Shown here: one piece after another, positions 1-13,500 of the stretch
How positions within the stretch are numbered: position 1 is the stretch's first letter
How the letters are laid out: each line of letters starts with the position of its first letter
Notes under the pieces: generated by a model
The model's database searches: none
The model's input: only the letters and a program-made list of their open reading frames with translations
What the model was told of the DNA's origin: nothing
Made by a program: the position numbers and the translations under genes
DNA from: Lethocerus indicus
Taxonomy: Eukaryota > Arthropoda > Insecta > Hemiptera > Belostomatidae
Reading direction: 5' to 3'
NCBI GenBank assembly: GCA_019843655.1
Contig: JACDQD010000103.1
Span: forward strand, 3,720,001-3,784,000
Length of the DNA: 64,000 bases

Positions 1-426
1 CATGGTACGGCTGGGGACTGGCACACCGACTGGGTAAGGCACGTGCCTGTCTACATATACTGGGACCGGTCGTGGGATATGAACGCGTACCGGGCGCCTG
101 AAGGGTACGTTGACGGGTACAGGTACCTCCCTGTCCACAGTAACCAGGTAGGGGTCGGGCACCACTCTAGTTAGGGTCACCGTGGTCAAATCTTCACCTC
201 TGCCCAGCCCTCCTAGTTCACCTTCCAAGCCCCCTACTGAACCTGCAAGTCTTTCCAAATGTCCTTGACTTCCATCATTCTTGAAGCTCCCGGGGTAGCT
301 CCAACTGGTTTCGTATCCCAAGTGAACCCCGGACAATCCTCTCTTCTCCTGTGTCTTCTCAGCAGCCGTCCCGCTTTCGGCCCCCACGAGGCCCACTACC
401 AACAATACTGCATAGCCTGTCTTCAT
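1..426 (-). CDS. VPV-repeat secreted cuticle-type protein, 5' part, cut by window edge and probably frameshifted
   Basis: Read on the minus strand from the ATG at 426-424, 142 codons stay open to the window edge. Residues 1-17 are a signal peptide (MKTGYAVLLVVGLVGAE), followed by a charged propeptide ending KR at 28-29 before GLSG. A short Gly-containing stretch leads to a TTVTLTR motif near residue 82, then Val-Pro repeats including RHVPYPVGVPVP. The family continues that motif as QPYPV, but here it reads SRTM. One more G in the G run at 13-16 would restore QPY, so a one-base loss is likely. Several repeat positions also depart from the family (VPDPYLV, VPFRRPV). It is the closest relative of the 30878 gene, with a near-copy of that promoter in opposite orientation. 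The role as a cuticle or extracellular matrix protein is inferred. It may be a decaying copy, or intact with an assembly error. Confidence 0.8.
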   Translation of the reverse strand, partial: MKTGYAVLLVVGLVGAESGTAAEKTQEKRGLSGVHLGYETSWSYPGSFKNDGSQGHLERLAGSVGGLEGELGGLGRGEDLTTVTLTRVVPDPYLVTVDREVPVPVNVPFRRPVRVHIPRPVPVYVDRHVPYPVGVPVPSRTM

Positions 427-446
427 CTTACCGCTACTCCTGCTCG

Positions 447-482
447 ACTGATGCTTCAATCTTCTGGATATACCTATATATA
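447..482 (-). promoter_or_regulatory. Core promoter: TATA box and TCAGT initiator
   Basis: On the minus strand TATATATAG runs 482-474 and the arthropod initiator TCAGT runs 451-447. The predicted start A is at 449, 33 bp after the first T of TATA. The leader to the ATG at 426 is about 23 nt. From TATA through ATG, 53 of 59 positions match the 30878 promoter. Confidence 0.75.
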
Positions 483-505
483 AACGGCCCACACACAGTT
501 CTAGT

Positions 506-554
506 CAGTGATGCGATTCACTTACTTAATTAGACCTTCCCTTCACAGAACTAT
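506..554 (-). promoter_or_regulatory. Conserved upstream block shared with the 30878 promoter
   Basis: This 49-bp block matches 30757-30805 at 46 of 49 positions by eye, on the opposite strand. It includes GTGAATCGCATCACTG and AAGGTCTAATTAAGT. It lies just upstream of TATA in both genes. It is either a duplicated control element or simply the extent of a recent inverted duplication. Confidence 0.6.
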
Positions 555-2060
<1,506 letters not shown>

Positions 2061-5000
2061 AGATTAGTTATGACTGTGTAGTGAGAATATTGCCCGTGAA
2101 GCCTCCCTCCATAGTTAGTTTAGAAATTGGCCACTATAATCATTACCATAGTATTAGTAGCAAGAGTAATGACTTCCCATAAACTCGCGGTCAGCTAATA
2201 GTTAAAGATAACTCAATTGTTTTATTAAATTACCAGTCATAAAACGTATCTTTTAACAAACGTCGAGAGTTTTCACCAAATCCCGACGTGTTTTCCGTCA
2301 GCGGGACTGGAAGTTGAAATTGTCCCTCGGGTAATCTCGGGGTCCAACTTCGACTCGGCCTAAAATATTCCATTAGGATTTTCTGTTTGCGTTTTGCCCG
2401 GTTTCGACTTATAAGTTTTTTAATTTCGCCCGGTGACAAGTATTGTTATTTGAACAGTACTTCGCGATCTCAACCCCTTTCCTTCGGCACTTCTTTTTTT
2501 TTTAATTTCCACGGCTTCAAAAGTTCCACTGACGCAGTCATAATTTTTTGGGGGAACGAATTCCACTGTGACAAGAGAGAGTGGAATAATTGTCAGAATT
2601 CTGATTGTAAGAAACTCTTGCAAAAATAAACACGATTAATAAGAGTGTAATATACAGGAGTGTGGGTATTGAAAACGTTTTTATAATTGGGGGTACCTAG
2701 CAAATTCTGTTATACTGGTAACTGCTAACGCAATGCTACTCATGACGACGAGAAGCGGAAAACGGGTCTAGCTTACGACCAAACCAGCGAGATATTTTTT
2801 TTAGTATTGGGGATTCGATTGGAAAGTAATTTACTGCAAAGAGTGCGAATCCTCCGCCCCCATCATGTCTTAGGTAACATTTTACAAAACATACTCATGG
2901 TATAAGTCGTATTGTGTCCCGGTGTAATCGAGGGAACGATTGTCGGTAATTCCACGGTGTACTCTCCTAGCGGTCGTACCGATTACCAACGGTAAATCGC
3001 CACAACGGTCAGTTACACGGGTTTTACATCGAGAGCCGCTTTCGCTTTTATTAGGGGGCCCGCACTGGTCGCCCACGCTCAAGTCTCCGTTCGCCGGCAT
3101 TTTGAATTATGCGCCCTAATTATAGGCGGCCCAATCCCAATTACGACCTATTTAAATACGCCCTACGATCCGGCGTCGCGGCGGTCCCGCGGCATCGCGA
3201 CGCCGCCGTGTCAACTGATAAATAAGGCCCGGTGCCCGGGTTTTAATCGCCTTTCGGGCCTCCAGGATTTATGGAGTGCGGCTGACATGTTAAACGAGAG
3301 TGAGCTCAGTATTCAATTTGGGGGCCCGGGCTATCTATTAGGCCGGCCTCCTCCCCCAGCCCTTAAATACAATTAATTATGCCCGGTGTCTTGGCCGGTA
3401 ATTTCCGATCGCACGGGCTAATCCACCCCCCTCATCCCCTCATTGGCAGCTCTCACAAAGCTCGCAGGCCCCCAATTTTCGTACACCGGATAATGGAAAC
3501 AAATCGAGTCGTGTACGTAGCTAACGTCGAAAGGATCGGTCCCTGCAAGATGCTAATTACTGTTCGGGCATGAGTTAGTAAAAGTTATCCAGATATCCAC
3601 CTAAAAGCCGAGGAGCTAGGGGCTTAGAATTGAATACTGTTTAACTTATGCAACCGTGTCATTCAATTACAACTCGAATTGACTAACAGGGACTAGGAAA
3701 TCATTATAGTGATCTACACTCATTCAAATTATAGCAATTACGCTCAGTGAAAACCGAATAGAAAGCAATTCGATGTTGTTGAGCACAATCTTCGGGATGA
3801 AACTCAGTTATATGACGGTGAATGTAAAATGCTAGAAAGAGATATTACGAATAGAAAAAAGAAGGGAACTGAATGAGGTGAATGAATTGGAGTGAAACCT
3901 CTATAGTAGGATGAACTAAAACCTTTATAGTTGCTTTTCTCATAAGGAATTATCATCGTAAGCACCCTTCTCTGTTTTCTAACAATTATAAAGGCAATAA
4001 ATAAATTAAATAATGCTTAATATTTAAATTCGAATTCGCAATAAATTGTGAACGATTTATAGAAAATCGAACTTGGCCACAGATGCACCTGTTGGAGATT
4101 CGCCTTTTCCCGAATCTACTCTCATTTCTAATGGTGCCACATTCATTGAAATTTTACCTCATTCCTACAATGTTCGAGTGACATTCGATTACTGGTCGTG
4201 CATTATTACGAACCATCTATTCCTGATTGAGTCTGCACCAACGGAGTCGGTCGCAATTACAGCAGCGACCGGGAATGTACTTCGGGTTCGTAATTATACA
4301 GTCCCGCTTCGAAAGTCTATTCTAATTCTGTGTAATTCTTTTGTTGATCGGCCCAGAATGCGGGATAACCGGGACTTAACGATATCCCTTGATATCTTAG
4401 CCATATTTTGATTCGCACCGGCGGTATTAACCTTCGCATTCAAACACGAATGAATAACGAACCGACAACTTAGCTCCAGAGGACCGTACCGCAAAGTGAT
4501 TTTCCGCATCGGCGTTCCATATAAGTACCATAATCGTAGTTGAACAGCTGATTGTATACCATTAGTATATTAAACCGTGACTTGATGGGAAAGAGTAATT
4601 TATTGAATCTATGGTACGGCTTGTGTACGGCAATCTCCATTAAATAAATTCTGTTGGGAAACAAAAATCCAATCTTCCGCCCTAGAATTAAATTAAACCA
4701 TATGGAGTATAATTTTCATCCGTAATATAATTGCAAATTTGTTATTAGTTTAAGCTATTTGATGATTGGCTGGTCTAACTAGGTAAATAAACTTCCTGTT
4801 GCGCCACTGTGAAGAAAATTTACAACAATAAACCTAATTTTAGGCACTAATTTTTTCGAAATATCTATTGTATATTTAGGTTTTTTGTCTATTACATACA
4901 TCCAGATATACTGTCAGAGGGAATTCGCCGGTATTCTCAGTTTCCAGAACCTGAAACGATTGTATGCTCTTGTAACAATTTCACAAGAGTAACTCATTTT

Positions 5001-7478
5001 ATGAATTACGTAATGGTACGAATAATGCCGAGTATTCGAATCCGTGCTCTTTTTACCGCTATTATTTTTATATCTACATTATTTTTTACTTAAATGAAAT
5101 GGCTGATATAATCATAACGTAGATTACAGTTGAACAGTTTAAAAAAATCAGGAAATCCAACCGGGAAAGGATGGAAATTCTTCTTTGGTATTAAGACTCG
5201 GACGGATAATATTCATTCGTTAATGTATTATTACAGCGGCTCACGGTTTCAATTACACTTCCCGCCCGTCCATCGGACGCACTATTGCATAAGGCCCGAG
5301 GGCAAATAGGCTCGGGCTCGATTGACTCGGGCAGTATTGCGCTTGAATATTACCTTAGCGCCTTATTACAGATTCTATTACCGCGTCCGTCTCTCTTCGC
5401 GACGATCATGCTGTCACTCACCTGACGGCTTGGCAGAAATGAAATGGAAACACCGCATTGATAAGCGTGTGTCGTACAAGTGCGATTAGACTAAGCGAGG
5501 TGAAAATCACTTTCTAAAAAATATACTTTCGGTTCAATTAATTTCCATATGATATGTAGATTTTGTCATCCTTTCCAACGCGCCGTGGGTATTAGTAGAG
5601 CGATGTCAATAAACAGCCACGAAAATTAATAGTTTATAAAAGAAAATTATACAGGGAATGATTAGTTCGTGTTTTCTCGTTGAATTGTTTTTGTTGTGTT
5701 TGAAAATAGGAAACAATTCCTGCAGTTCTGACAAGAATTTTGTAGAGAGTTTTAAAGCATATATCATGTAGAGTGGCGAAACAAGAAGGAATCTTCCAAG
5801 GCTTACAAATCCTAGGCGGACGGGCCTCGTCTGTGGGGGGTGGTGCACGGCCACTCGGCTAAGAGGTCACGGATTTATAATGCCACGAAAAGTCCTAGAA
5901 AGAGCCGGGCTCCTGGGGGGCTGAATTACGATCGACGCGGAGTCTGGATTTTACTGCCGGGAATACTGTCCGGGCGACCCGCTTATTACGGCCTCTCGCC
6001 GTGGTAAAATAGGAGTGGAAGAACGCTGAAAAAGAAAAAGAAAAAGAAACAGAAAAAGGGCGGTACGGATGATTCACCGAAGTAACCTCCTTCAAGCGCC
6101 TCCTCGAACATTTAAAAAAACTACATAAACTATAAATTTCATACAGAGGACGTATAAAATTGTGGAATACGTTTGTACGAGTTAGCCTACCTTCAGTTTT
6201 ATTCTTCACTAGTATTCTGTGCCCAGATTTAAATTATGGACTACCATAATTAAATGACCGTATTTGAAGTCATAAAACTCAATTCCGGTTGAAACGTTGG
6301 GACAATTGAAATTAAATTAATATGATCGAAGTTAATCCTGCTATAAGAGCTCCTCCCTACCTTTCTGATTATATGACGAACATAATATGCTAATGTATCC
6401 AGCCGCGAATGAGTCGCAATAGCGCAATAAATCAAAAGGGTCCCGGTTGCGACGAATCGCCGGGGGGGATCCCCGCGAAGCGTTTCCGCTTAATTGAAAC
6501 GTGAGGCACCAATTATAGATGAGCTATAGAGAAAGCATTTTTTCCCGGCGGAAAAAAATAGACAAATGAGCTCCCGTCTCCAGTCAGCGTTTAAGCGGAC
6601 GCTAAATGGTCTGCTTAATTTGAATAATTCACTCACATTTTCATAACTGCATTGCCTTTCGCAGATAATGGCGTATAGGTCCCTAACTATACTAATTATC
6701 TACTCCATTAAAAACCAATATATAATATAAGACGAATTTAAAAGTATTTATTTCAATTCACAATTTTGTAATTGAAAAAAAATCATCTGTCTCCACTTAT
6801 ATCGTGCCAATTCATATCGTGGTGAGCATAAAGCGCCAACGATACCAGATATCGGGTCCAAGACCCGATCAAATTTGTTAATCTATTTTAGTAATATTCT
6901 CGATGCTGTAATTATGACTCATAAATTGATCAGAAGGGGTTATTGGATTATGTTTAAATAAACAGTAAAACGTTGCTAATATATACCATTGAACTTTTAG
7001 CCTGCATATCATGTAGAGGAAACGGTGAAAACCCGGAAGAACCGTATCGGGGTGGAAATCAGTCAATTTGAGACGGCGATGACTGATACTTTATCGATAA
7101 CAAGGTGCAAGGGAGTTGCTCGGTCCCTGGGAATTACGCTGGCAGATCACCGGCAGTATCAGGCCCGGGCCCCGTCCCCCGATGCATTAGGCCGGCGTCT
7201 GTAAATGTTATTGATGGGCGGAGACCTATCATTCACGATATAAGCGATGGGTCCTGGGGAACCGGTGGGGGAATCCGTCGAAGGCGCCCCGGGAGACTCC
7301 AGAAAAGTCGCGGATTAAGCCGAGTCCCGGCGAATTTCCATTTCTTCCCGACTAATCCGATTAGCACTCAAAACTTATTCAGGAGAGACTGGTGCCAATC
7401 TGATTATACAACTGATAAATTTTAATAAATAGGGACTCAGTTTGGAGATTACAACTTGCCACTCTAATTCTCAATATT
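2061..7478. other. Intergenic with GC-rich patches, no gene recognised
   Basis: AT-rich DNA with GC-rich patches at roughly 2930-3560, 5230-5420, 5810-6080, 6430-6610 and 7060-7350. The patches carry CCGG/GGCC strings next to TAATTA-type sequence. Short frames cross them in several phases on both strands, as expected by chance. A GC hairpin is listed separately. Confidence 0.5.
3171..3205. repeat. GC-rich inverted repeat
   Basis: CGGCGTCGCG (3171-3180) and its exact complement CGCGACGCCG (3196-3205) flank a 15-base GC-rich spacer. It could fold as a 10-bp stem. No adjacent gene gives it a role. Confidence 0.6.
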
Positions 7479-7507
7479 CACTTTATATAACCTTGTTATA
7501 TAAAGTG
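7479..7507. repeat. Perfect 13-bp hairpin
   Basis: CACTTTATATAAC (7479-7491) and its exact complement GTTATATAAAGTG (7495-7507) are separated by only CTT. It could form a cruciform or an RNA hairpin. It may also be a remnant of a small inverted-repeat element. No gene is next to it. Confidence 0.85.
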
Positions 7508-10500
7508 TTTGTATAATATGATAATTCAGAGAGATGCAAATCACCTCCCACCCCCACTTCTTTAATTTAATATTATTAAGGATTCCGATCTCTTGAGATG
7601 TTGATCGTGAACGATTAGTTTGATCAGTCGGTTAGAAACAAATTTTTATGATTCGGATATTTCAATTTTATCCTAGTTATTGCTTAAATTTCCAATTATC
7701 CAGTATTTGGAGTCGTCAAATGGGTTCTCGTTTATATTTAACGTCTCGTTTATAGTTTTCTCATGAAGTATCCGCTTTCGCAATGAACGAGTAGATGAGA
7801 CTTGATAGTGGCACGATTTTAAATTAAGGCCGGTTTCGAAATGTGCATATTAAAATAAGAGAGGTTCGATTCGTTCCGAGCCGTAGGAAGTGGCGTATTG
7901 GTGTCGGCGTGAAGAAATAATAAGAGGAGGCGTCCCCGGGCGTCCTCTTCCCCCGAAAGGAAGGGGGCTTATTGCGAGTCACGTAACATCTGGTAATATT
8001 TCAATACGGACCGACAAGCCGTTTATGATTGGTTGAATTACAGTTGAAGACTTTCGTGGGCTATTCTTTGAATGTTAAAACGAAACACAGAGTACGGACT
8101 AGTAATTGACGTTTCCTCGTGGGGGTGGGGGAGGAGGAGGGCGCTTTCAATTAGCCCTAATTTGTCGGCATATTAACCGACCGACGAATAATATAACAAT
8201 GGAGCCAGCCGTAGGACATCCCGTGACTGTGCCGAGGAGGCCCCGTGGGCGGCCCGTCAAGACCCTCGGACTGATTTAATCGGACTTCCATTACTGTCCT
8301 ACCGTTTTCACTACGAACTGTCCTCTGGCCGAGACCTCTGTGGGAAACACCAGTTGCTGTAGGCCGCTCTATTCTAACTGGATTAAATTAAAGCCGTATT
8401 AGAACATTCTTTCATAGCCCAGTCTTTTATAGACACTCATTCGGCTCAATTATTCGGTTAGAGTATACCAGCCTACAAAATTAGGAAACCCAGGAACTAG
8501 TGCTAAAACGAAAATTTGATATTTATACCACTAAGCGAACTATCATTAGAAATATTATTCGAAATTAGATACATCATTAGAAATTACTACGGCAGGGAAG
8601 TTTTTAGGAAAAATATTCCCGGAAAAGTAATAACGACATGAATAAACGATGACTTGGAATTTCGCGCAGCGTTTAATATTCAAACCTTTGACGTCACTCC
8701 GATGAGAGCATTCGATCCTAACTATTTATTTATCCCTCCGAATTTCCAATCAGTATAGTACCATTTGGGGATTTGCTTTTCTCAGTTTCACTTTTACGAT
8801 ATTGAATTAAGGGTGTACCACTTTCCGCAGTTTCCTTTCGGCACAATGGCGGCGGCCCGATCCTTTTCGGCCGCTTTGAAAGATTCGAAACGCTTGAACT
8901 CATTCCCGATTGCTCTGTGCACAGCCCGTATGGTTATTTATGAGGTAATCCGGCTCAGTCACGACTCCAACAACTGTGGAGATATCCGATGAGAACTCTT
9001 CGGGCCCTCCAGATGCAGAATACGGGTTCAGGCAGTCGCAACAATCAATTCTTTTCGGTACCCAACTATATACTTGTGCATATGTCAAAATACCAATTTT
9101 CATAATTTTATATCACAATCTTTCTTTTCCACTTGCAGATCTTATTTTAATTTTTTAAACTTTGTTTGTATAGCGCAATAACTATACCACACCAGCCAGA
9201 ATTAATTCCAAATAATCGGAAAGGCTAGGCATGAAAAAGACTGTTAATCGAGAATCTCGATACTTCTTTTATTATTGCAGTTTTGGAATTAATCAATATT
9301 TATTATTTTGCCTCATCTACAGTGCTAAAGTTAGGACATTCTTTTCATTTTGTTGCATATTTCGACCAGAATTTCCCTTTAAGACAATCTAAGACATTCC
9401 TGTGTGTCATAAAATTAACATACACACGATAATAACAATGGAACAATGTTGAACGAATGGCTAACATAATTATTTTGCTACTGTATTTATTTTTACCGGA
9501 ATAAGGAAATAATTATGATGATAATAAATCAAAGGGGGAATGATCTATGTGGGATCAGTTGCAACATTGGCTTATTTGTAGTTCCTCAAATATTACATTT
9601 CTCTCTGTTTCCCCCCGATATTGTGTTGCCGATGGGCGAATATTTTGCGAACAATCATAACCTCTCTACGGATCTGTTTCAGACTACGGACTCACCATCC
9701 CAAAGCAATCTAGCGCCACCCCCGCCCCCGCCACCGCCCGAGCTCCGTCCCGGCGGAAAATTCCCGAGTTTGAAAACTGATATTGGAACCTGTTTTTCAT
9801 CTTTCATGAAAAATGCAAATTTTTCGACGAGAGCCGCCGACCGCCCAACACCCCCCCTCTCACCACCCCAACAACTTCGGTGTATCTCCCATTTGAATTT
9901 AATCTAAAAAGGGAATAATGAATAATCATGGAGGTCCGCCCCCCCCCACAATGCTTTACTCTTCCCGTCCGAAACGCGGCGATAGGCACCCTTTCCTCGC
10001 CAACCCGAAATGTAGTGGATGGAGGAACATATATTCGCTAGATAGTCAGAATTATTGAGCATTCATAATGGGCCACGCTATTCCCATGCTGTATTATAGG
10101 TTGGGTTTATTGGTTGGGAAATATTGAGGGAACATTCGAAATATTTGTAGTCCGGAGTGTTTCGAAGAATCTGTTCATAACATATAATATGTCGATGTAT
10201 AGGTCGATGAGTGTCAATATACTCTAGGAATTATTAAACATTTGGAATTTAAATCCGTATAATTGAATTAAAATATCCGTATTATGTGCACACCGTACAA
10301 CGTAATACAAATTAAGTATTTGGATTATGATTTTGGCGCAATATCAATTCATTAGTAGTTAATTTTCGCAATATGGAATAAAAATTACAGTTCAAACTAA
10401 TAACAAAATAATTGTTTAAGGGTAAATGTTATAACAATATGTTCGACACGGATCATAACAAAATAACATAATCAAATAAACATACAAGATCGTTATTAAC

Positions 10501-13500
10501 CGCGTGCAGTTTTCAGCAGATAAATCTCTTCTGGTCCACCTAAGCCCCTTGAATCATAAAGCTGTCTCACAATTAAGCGCAGAACAGAGGCCGGCCCCAC
10601 ATCGCTCCTTTTTTTAGCGTTCGTCGAGAGAGAAAAAAAATGGACGCAATTTAAACAATTCATCCACCCGGCCACGTGCGAGGGCCAAGATGCGGGCTCT
10701 ACAAACAGTTGAGAACCGGGGGGGGGAGGAGATATGTACCGACGACCACAAAGCTAACCGGCGACGAAACATCCCTTCAAATAGCTACCCCAACCCTCCC
10801 TTGTTATTTAAAAAAAAAGTATTACGATCATTTCAAACAGCCTTCCATTATTTGGTTAAAGTGGACAAATTATGAGAATTTTTGAGGCTACCCGCAGTCA
10901 GCAATTAATTTATATTTTGGGCTGCAAACACAGACCGATAACCATTAGGGCCTGTAGATCATAATAGGATGTAAGTAAGGGCGACAAAAGGGTAATTGGT
11001 AATGACAGACAAAGTTGGCCAGATTTATAAGACAGAATTATATTGAAAGGGCAAAAACGATTGTTCATGTTCATATCATGAAATCAATCTGTCGATGGTT
11101 TTTGCAATCTTCAAATGTAATAGGAAATATCTCTTGATTTCTTAAATGAACATAAAAATACCAGTCATTGGGTATACAATTAGTAAGATACTCTTTTATC
11201 CATAATTTAATTCGCTCTGGATATTTGTATAGAATTCTTCAAAGTAAGTGAAAATCATGGAAATTTGGTTGTCTGAAAACCCGCTTGGTGGAAGCGTAGG
11301 AAATCCGAGGAGGGTGAATATTACTGATATTCAGAGTAAGTGGGGCCGCCACCGCCATTAATTTTCCGCTTAAAATGTCTTAATTGTGCGAGTTGTGCAA
11401 GTCGTGAATGGGGAGTCATCGGCAGAGAGGGGGTGCGGTGGGGCTGTGTATCGGAGAGAGCGGGCCCGGGATTATTTTGACAAGGGAGCCAGCTCAGCCG
11501 ACTAATTGTCGCTAATTCCGAACTCCGACTGTCCCAATGAATGTCGATTTCCGGCCCGGTTTTCTGCTCTCCGCAACTTGTGCCCGGAAACCGACGAAAT
11601 AGCGTTGAAAGCGAAACTCGCGGAAATACCGGAACACAGACTGAAAGTTTCGTCGACGGCCACTGAGGCCGTTTGACCTATATACTCTCCTAATTCCACG
11701 TGAATTCTATGAGTAAGCAATTGCTTAGGCTTATCCCTTATGGATGGATACGAGCGTTACGCGTGCTTCTACATGGCCGTTTCTTCGGTTGGATAAGATC
11801 GATGCTTTCAGAAGAATAATGTATAGCCAGAACTGCCATGACAATTTTTTAATTCCTATTTACTCCTAAGGTAATGAGCCCTTAGGCCAGCCCTGCATAT
11901 TCCTCAAATTCCTCTCATTTCATTTTAAGGGAACTTTTTCCAGGATTACTTATGAAAAATGCTACTGATGGTGAGAATCATGGTCTAGAAAAAGCGAGAA
12001 GGAATGGACAACACTGGCGGATAACCCCACCCAGGTCACCGTTGTTGCCTCATCCTAAGTGCTGTTTTGAAATTTCTCTGCCAAACTTAGGTAGTAATAT
12101 TATTCTATTCCTCTGTAAACTCTTTCTTTGCCTATGAAGATAAAGTATACATATTTCAATCTCCGTTCCGAGCACTTTTTTTGCAACGTTAGTATCGAAT
12201 ATGTTAATTTCTTTTTCGGGACGGAATTTCCCCGTGAGTGAACGCTTGAGGAGACGGGCCCCCGGCTCCCTCTCCGCGACAAGGTTTCGCTGCAATCCTC
12301 TTTACCGGCGGCCAAATACTCTTTGCGCCTTTAGCGGCTCGACGGGCTCTGTTGACAGACTCATCTGCATAGGCTTCATCCGGGGGCGGTGTCAACGGAC
12401 GGCGATGACTGCCGCCTCCGGGGAGTTGAATTCACAAAGCCGAGCGAGGGAAGAAAATCCACGGTAAAAGCGGATTTGTCCAGCTCCCCTAGCCCGGGGG
12501 ATTCCAGTAGTTGAGTTCTCCCTATGTAGAAACGGATTATTTTTCAAACGGTAACAGGAGTGTCTTTCTAACAATACCCCAGCCATTTTCACTTTGCAAG
12601 TGTTAAGCGGGGTACAAAAGATTGTTCGAGATCTATAAATCACGGTATTGACCCATGTGATAATATGTATGGAATTAACACTAAAAGAATATGATATACC
12701 CTAAAATTTAATTTACACATTAAATTTTGGTACTATAATATTTCTTATAGTGTAAATCAATTGTATACAATTCTGGGTCCGCTTTATATAAATAGCGGTT
12801 GAATTAGTCGGTCCCATGAACTTGTGACCGAAATGAACCGGATGACCTGAATCGGAACAACTGACATTTCCCCGATTTCTAGTTCCGAGATTCATTGACG
12901 CCCATAAACGTCGGGATCAACGTCCGAATATATTATGCAAAACTATATCAGAGCGAAACGACAGGTGTCCGCCGTTATAAAATCATACCAATATATTTAT
13001 TGTGAATCGGTAGTTGTACGCTCATGATTGATTCCTTTGGGGGCTGAAAGAGCGGGGAAGATTTATCGTCGGCCGTGAAGTTATTCCCCGACTAAATAAG
13101 TCCCGAAACCGGACGAGACCATTTACCGTAGTGGCCCGGTGATTAATGTCCATTCGGCCCGCGGATGAAGCCCTCCGAAACTGTTTTTAAATTTTATACA
13201 CCAACTTTTAATGGTTATTGTTTTCGATTTATCGTCCAAGTTCCTTATCGGAGTAGGCTTAATTATTGTTTCGGAGCCCGACTTCTGCCACCATCACGAA
13301 AGCCGGCCGCATTGATAGCGCGCTGTGTCTATTCGGGGTTTGTTAAATATTTGTTTGTATAGTTTGTATATGTAAGTAAATATTTCTGTTTTATAGTTTG
13401 TATAAAGCTATGTATGTCCCTAGTCAATTCCTAGTCAAAAGAACAATTATGCCTGTGTATATGTTATTTTTACTCTCGATTGCCAGTTGGAGACATGGTT

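Noticed and set aside
5284..5292. TTGCATAAG away from any family gene
   Set aside because: No TATA or TCAGT nearby; treated as the chance background for the promoter motif.
9515..9907. 130-codon frame with a polyproline run
   Set aside because: The proline run comes from a C-rich stretch; flanking residues show no family and the frame spans a composition change.
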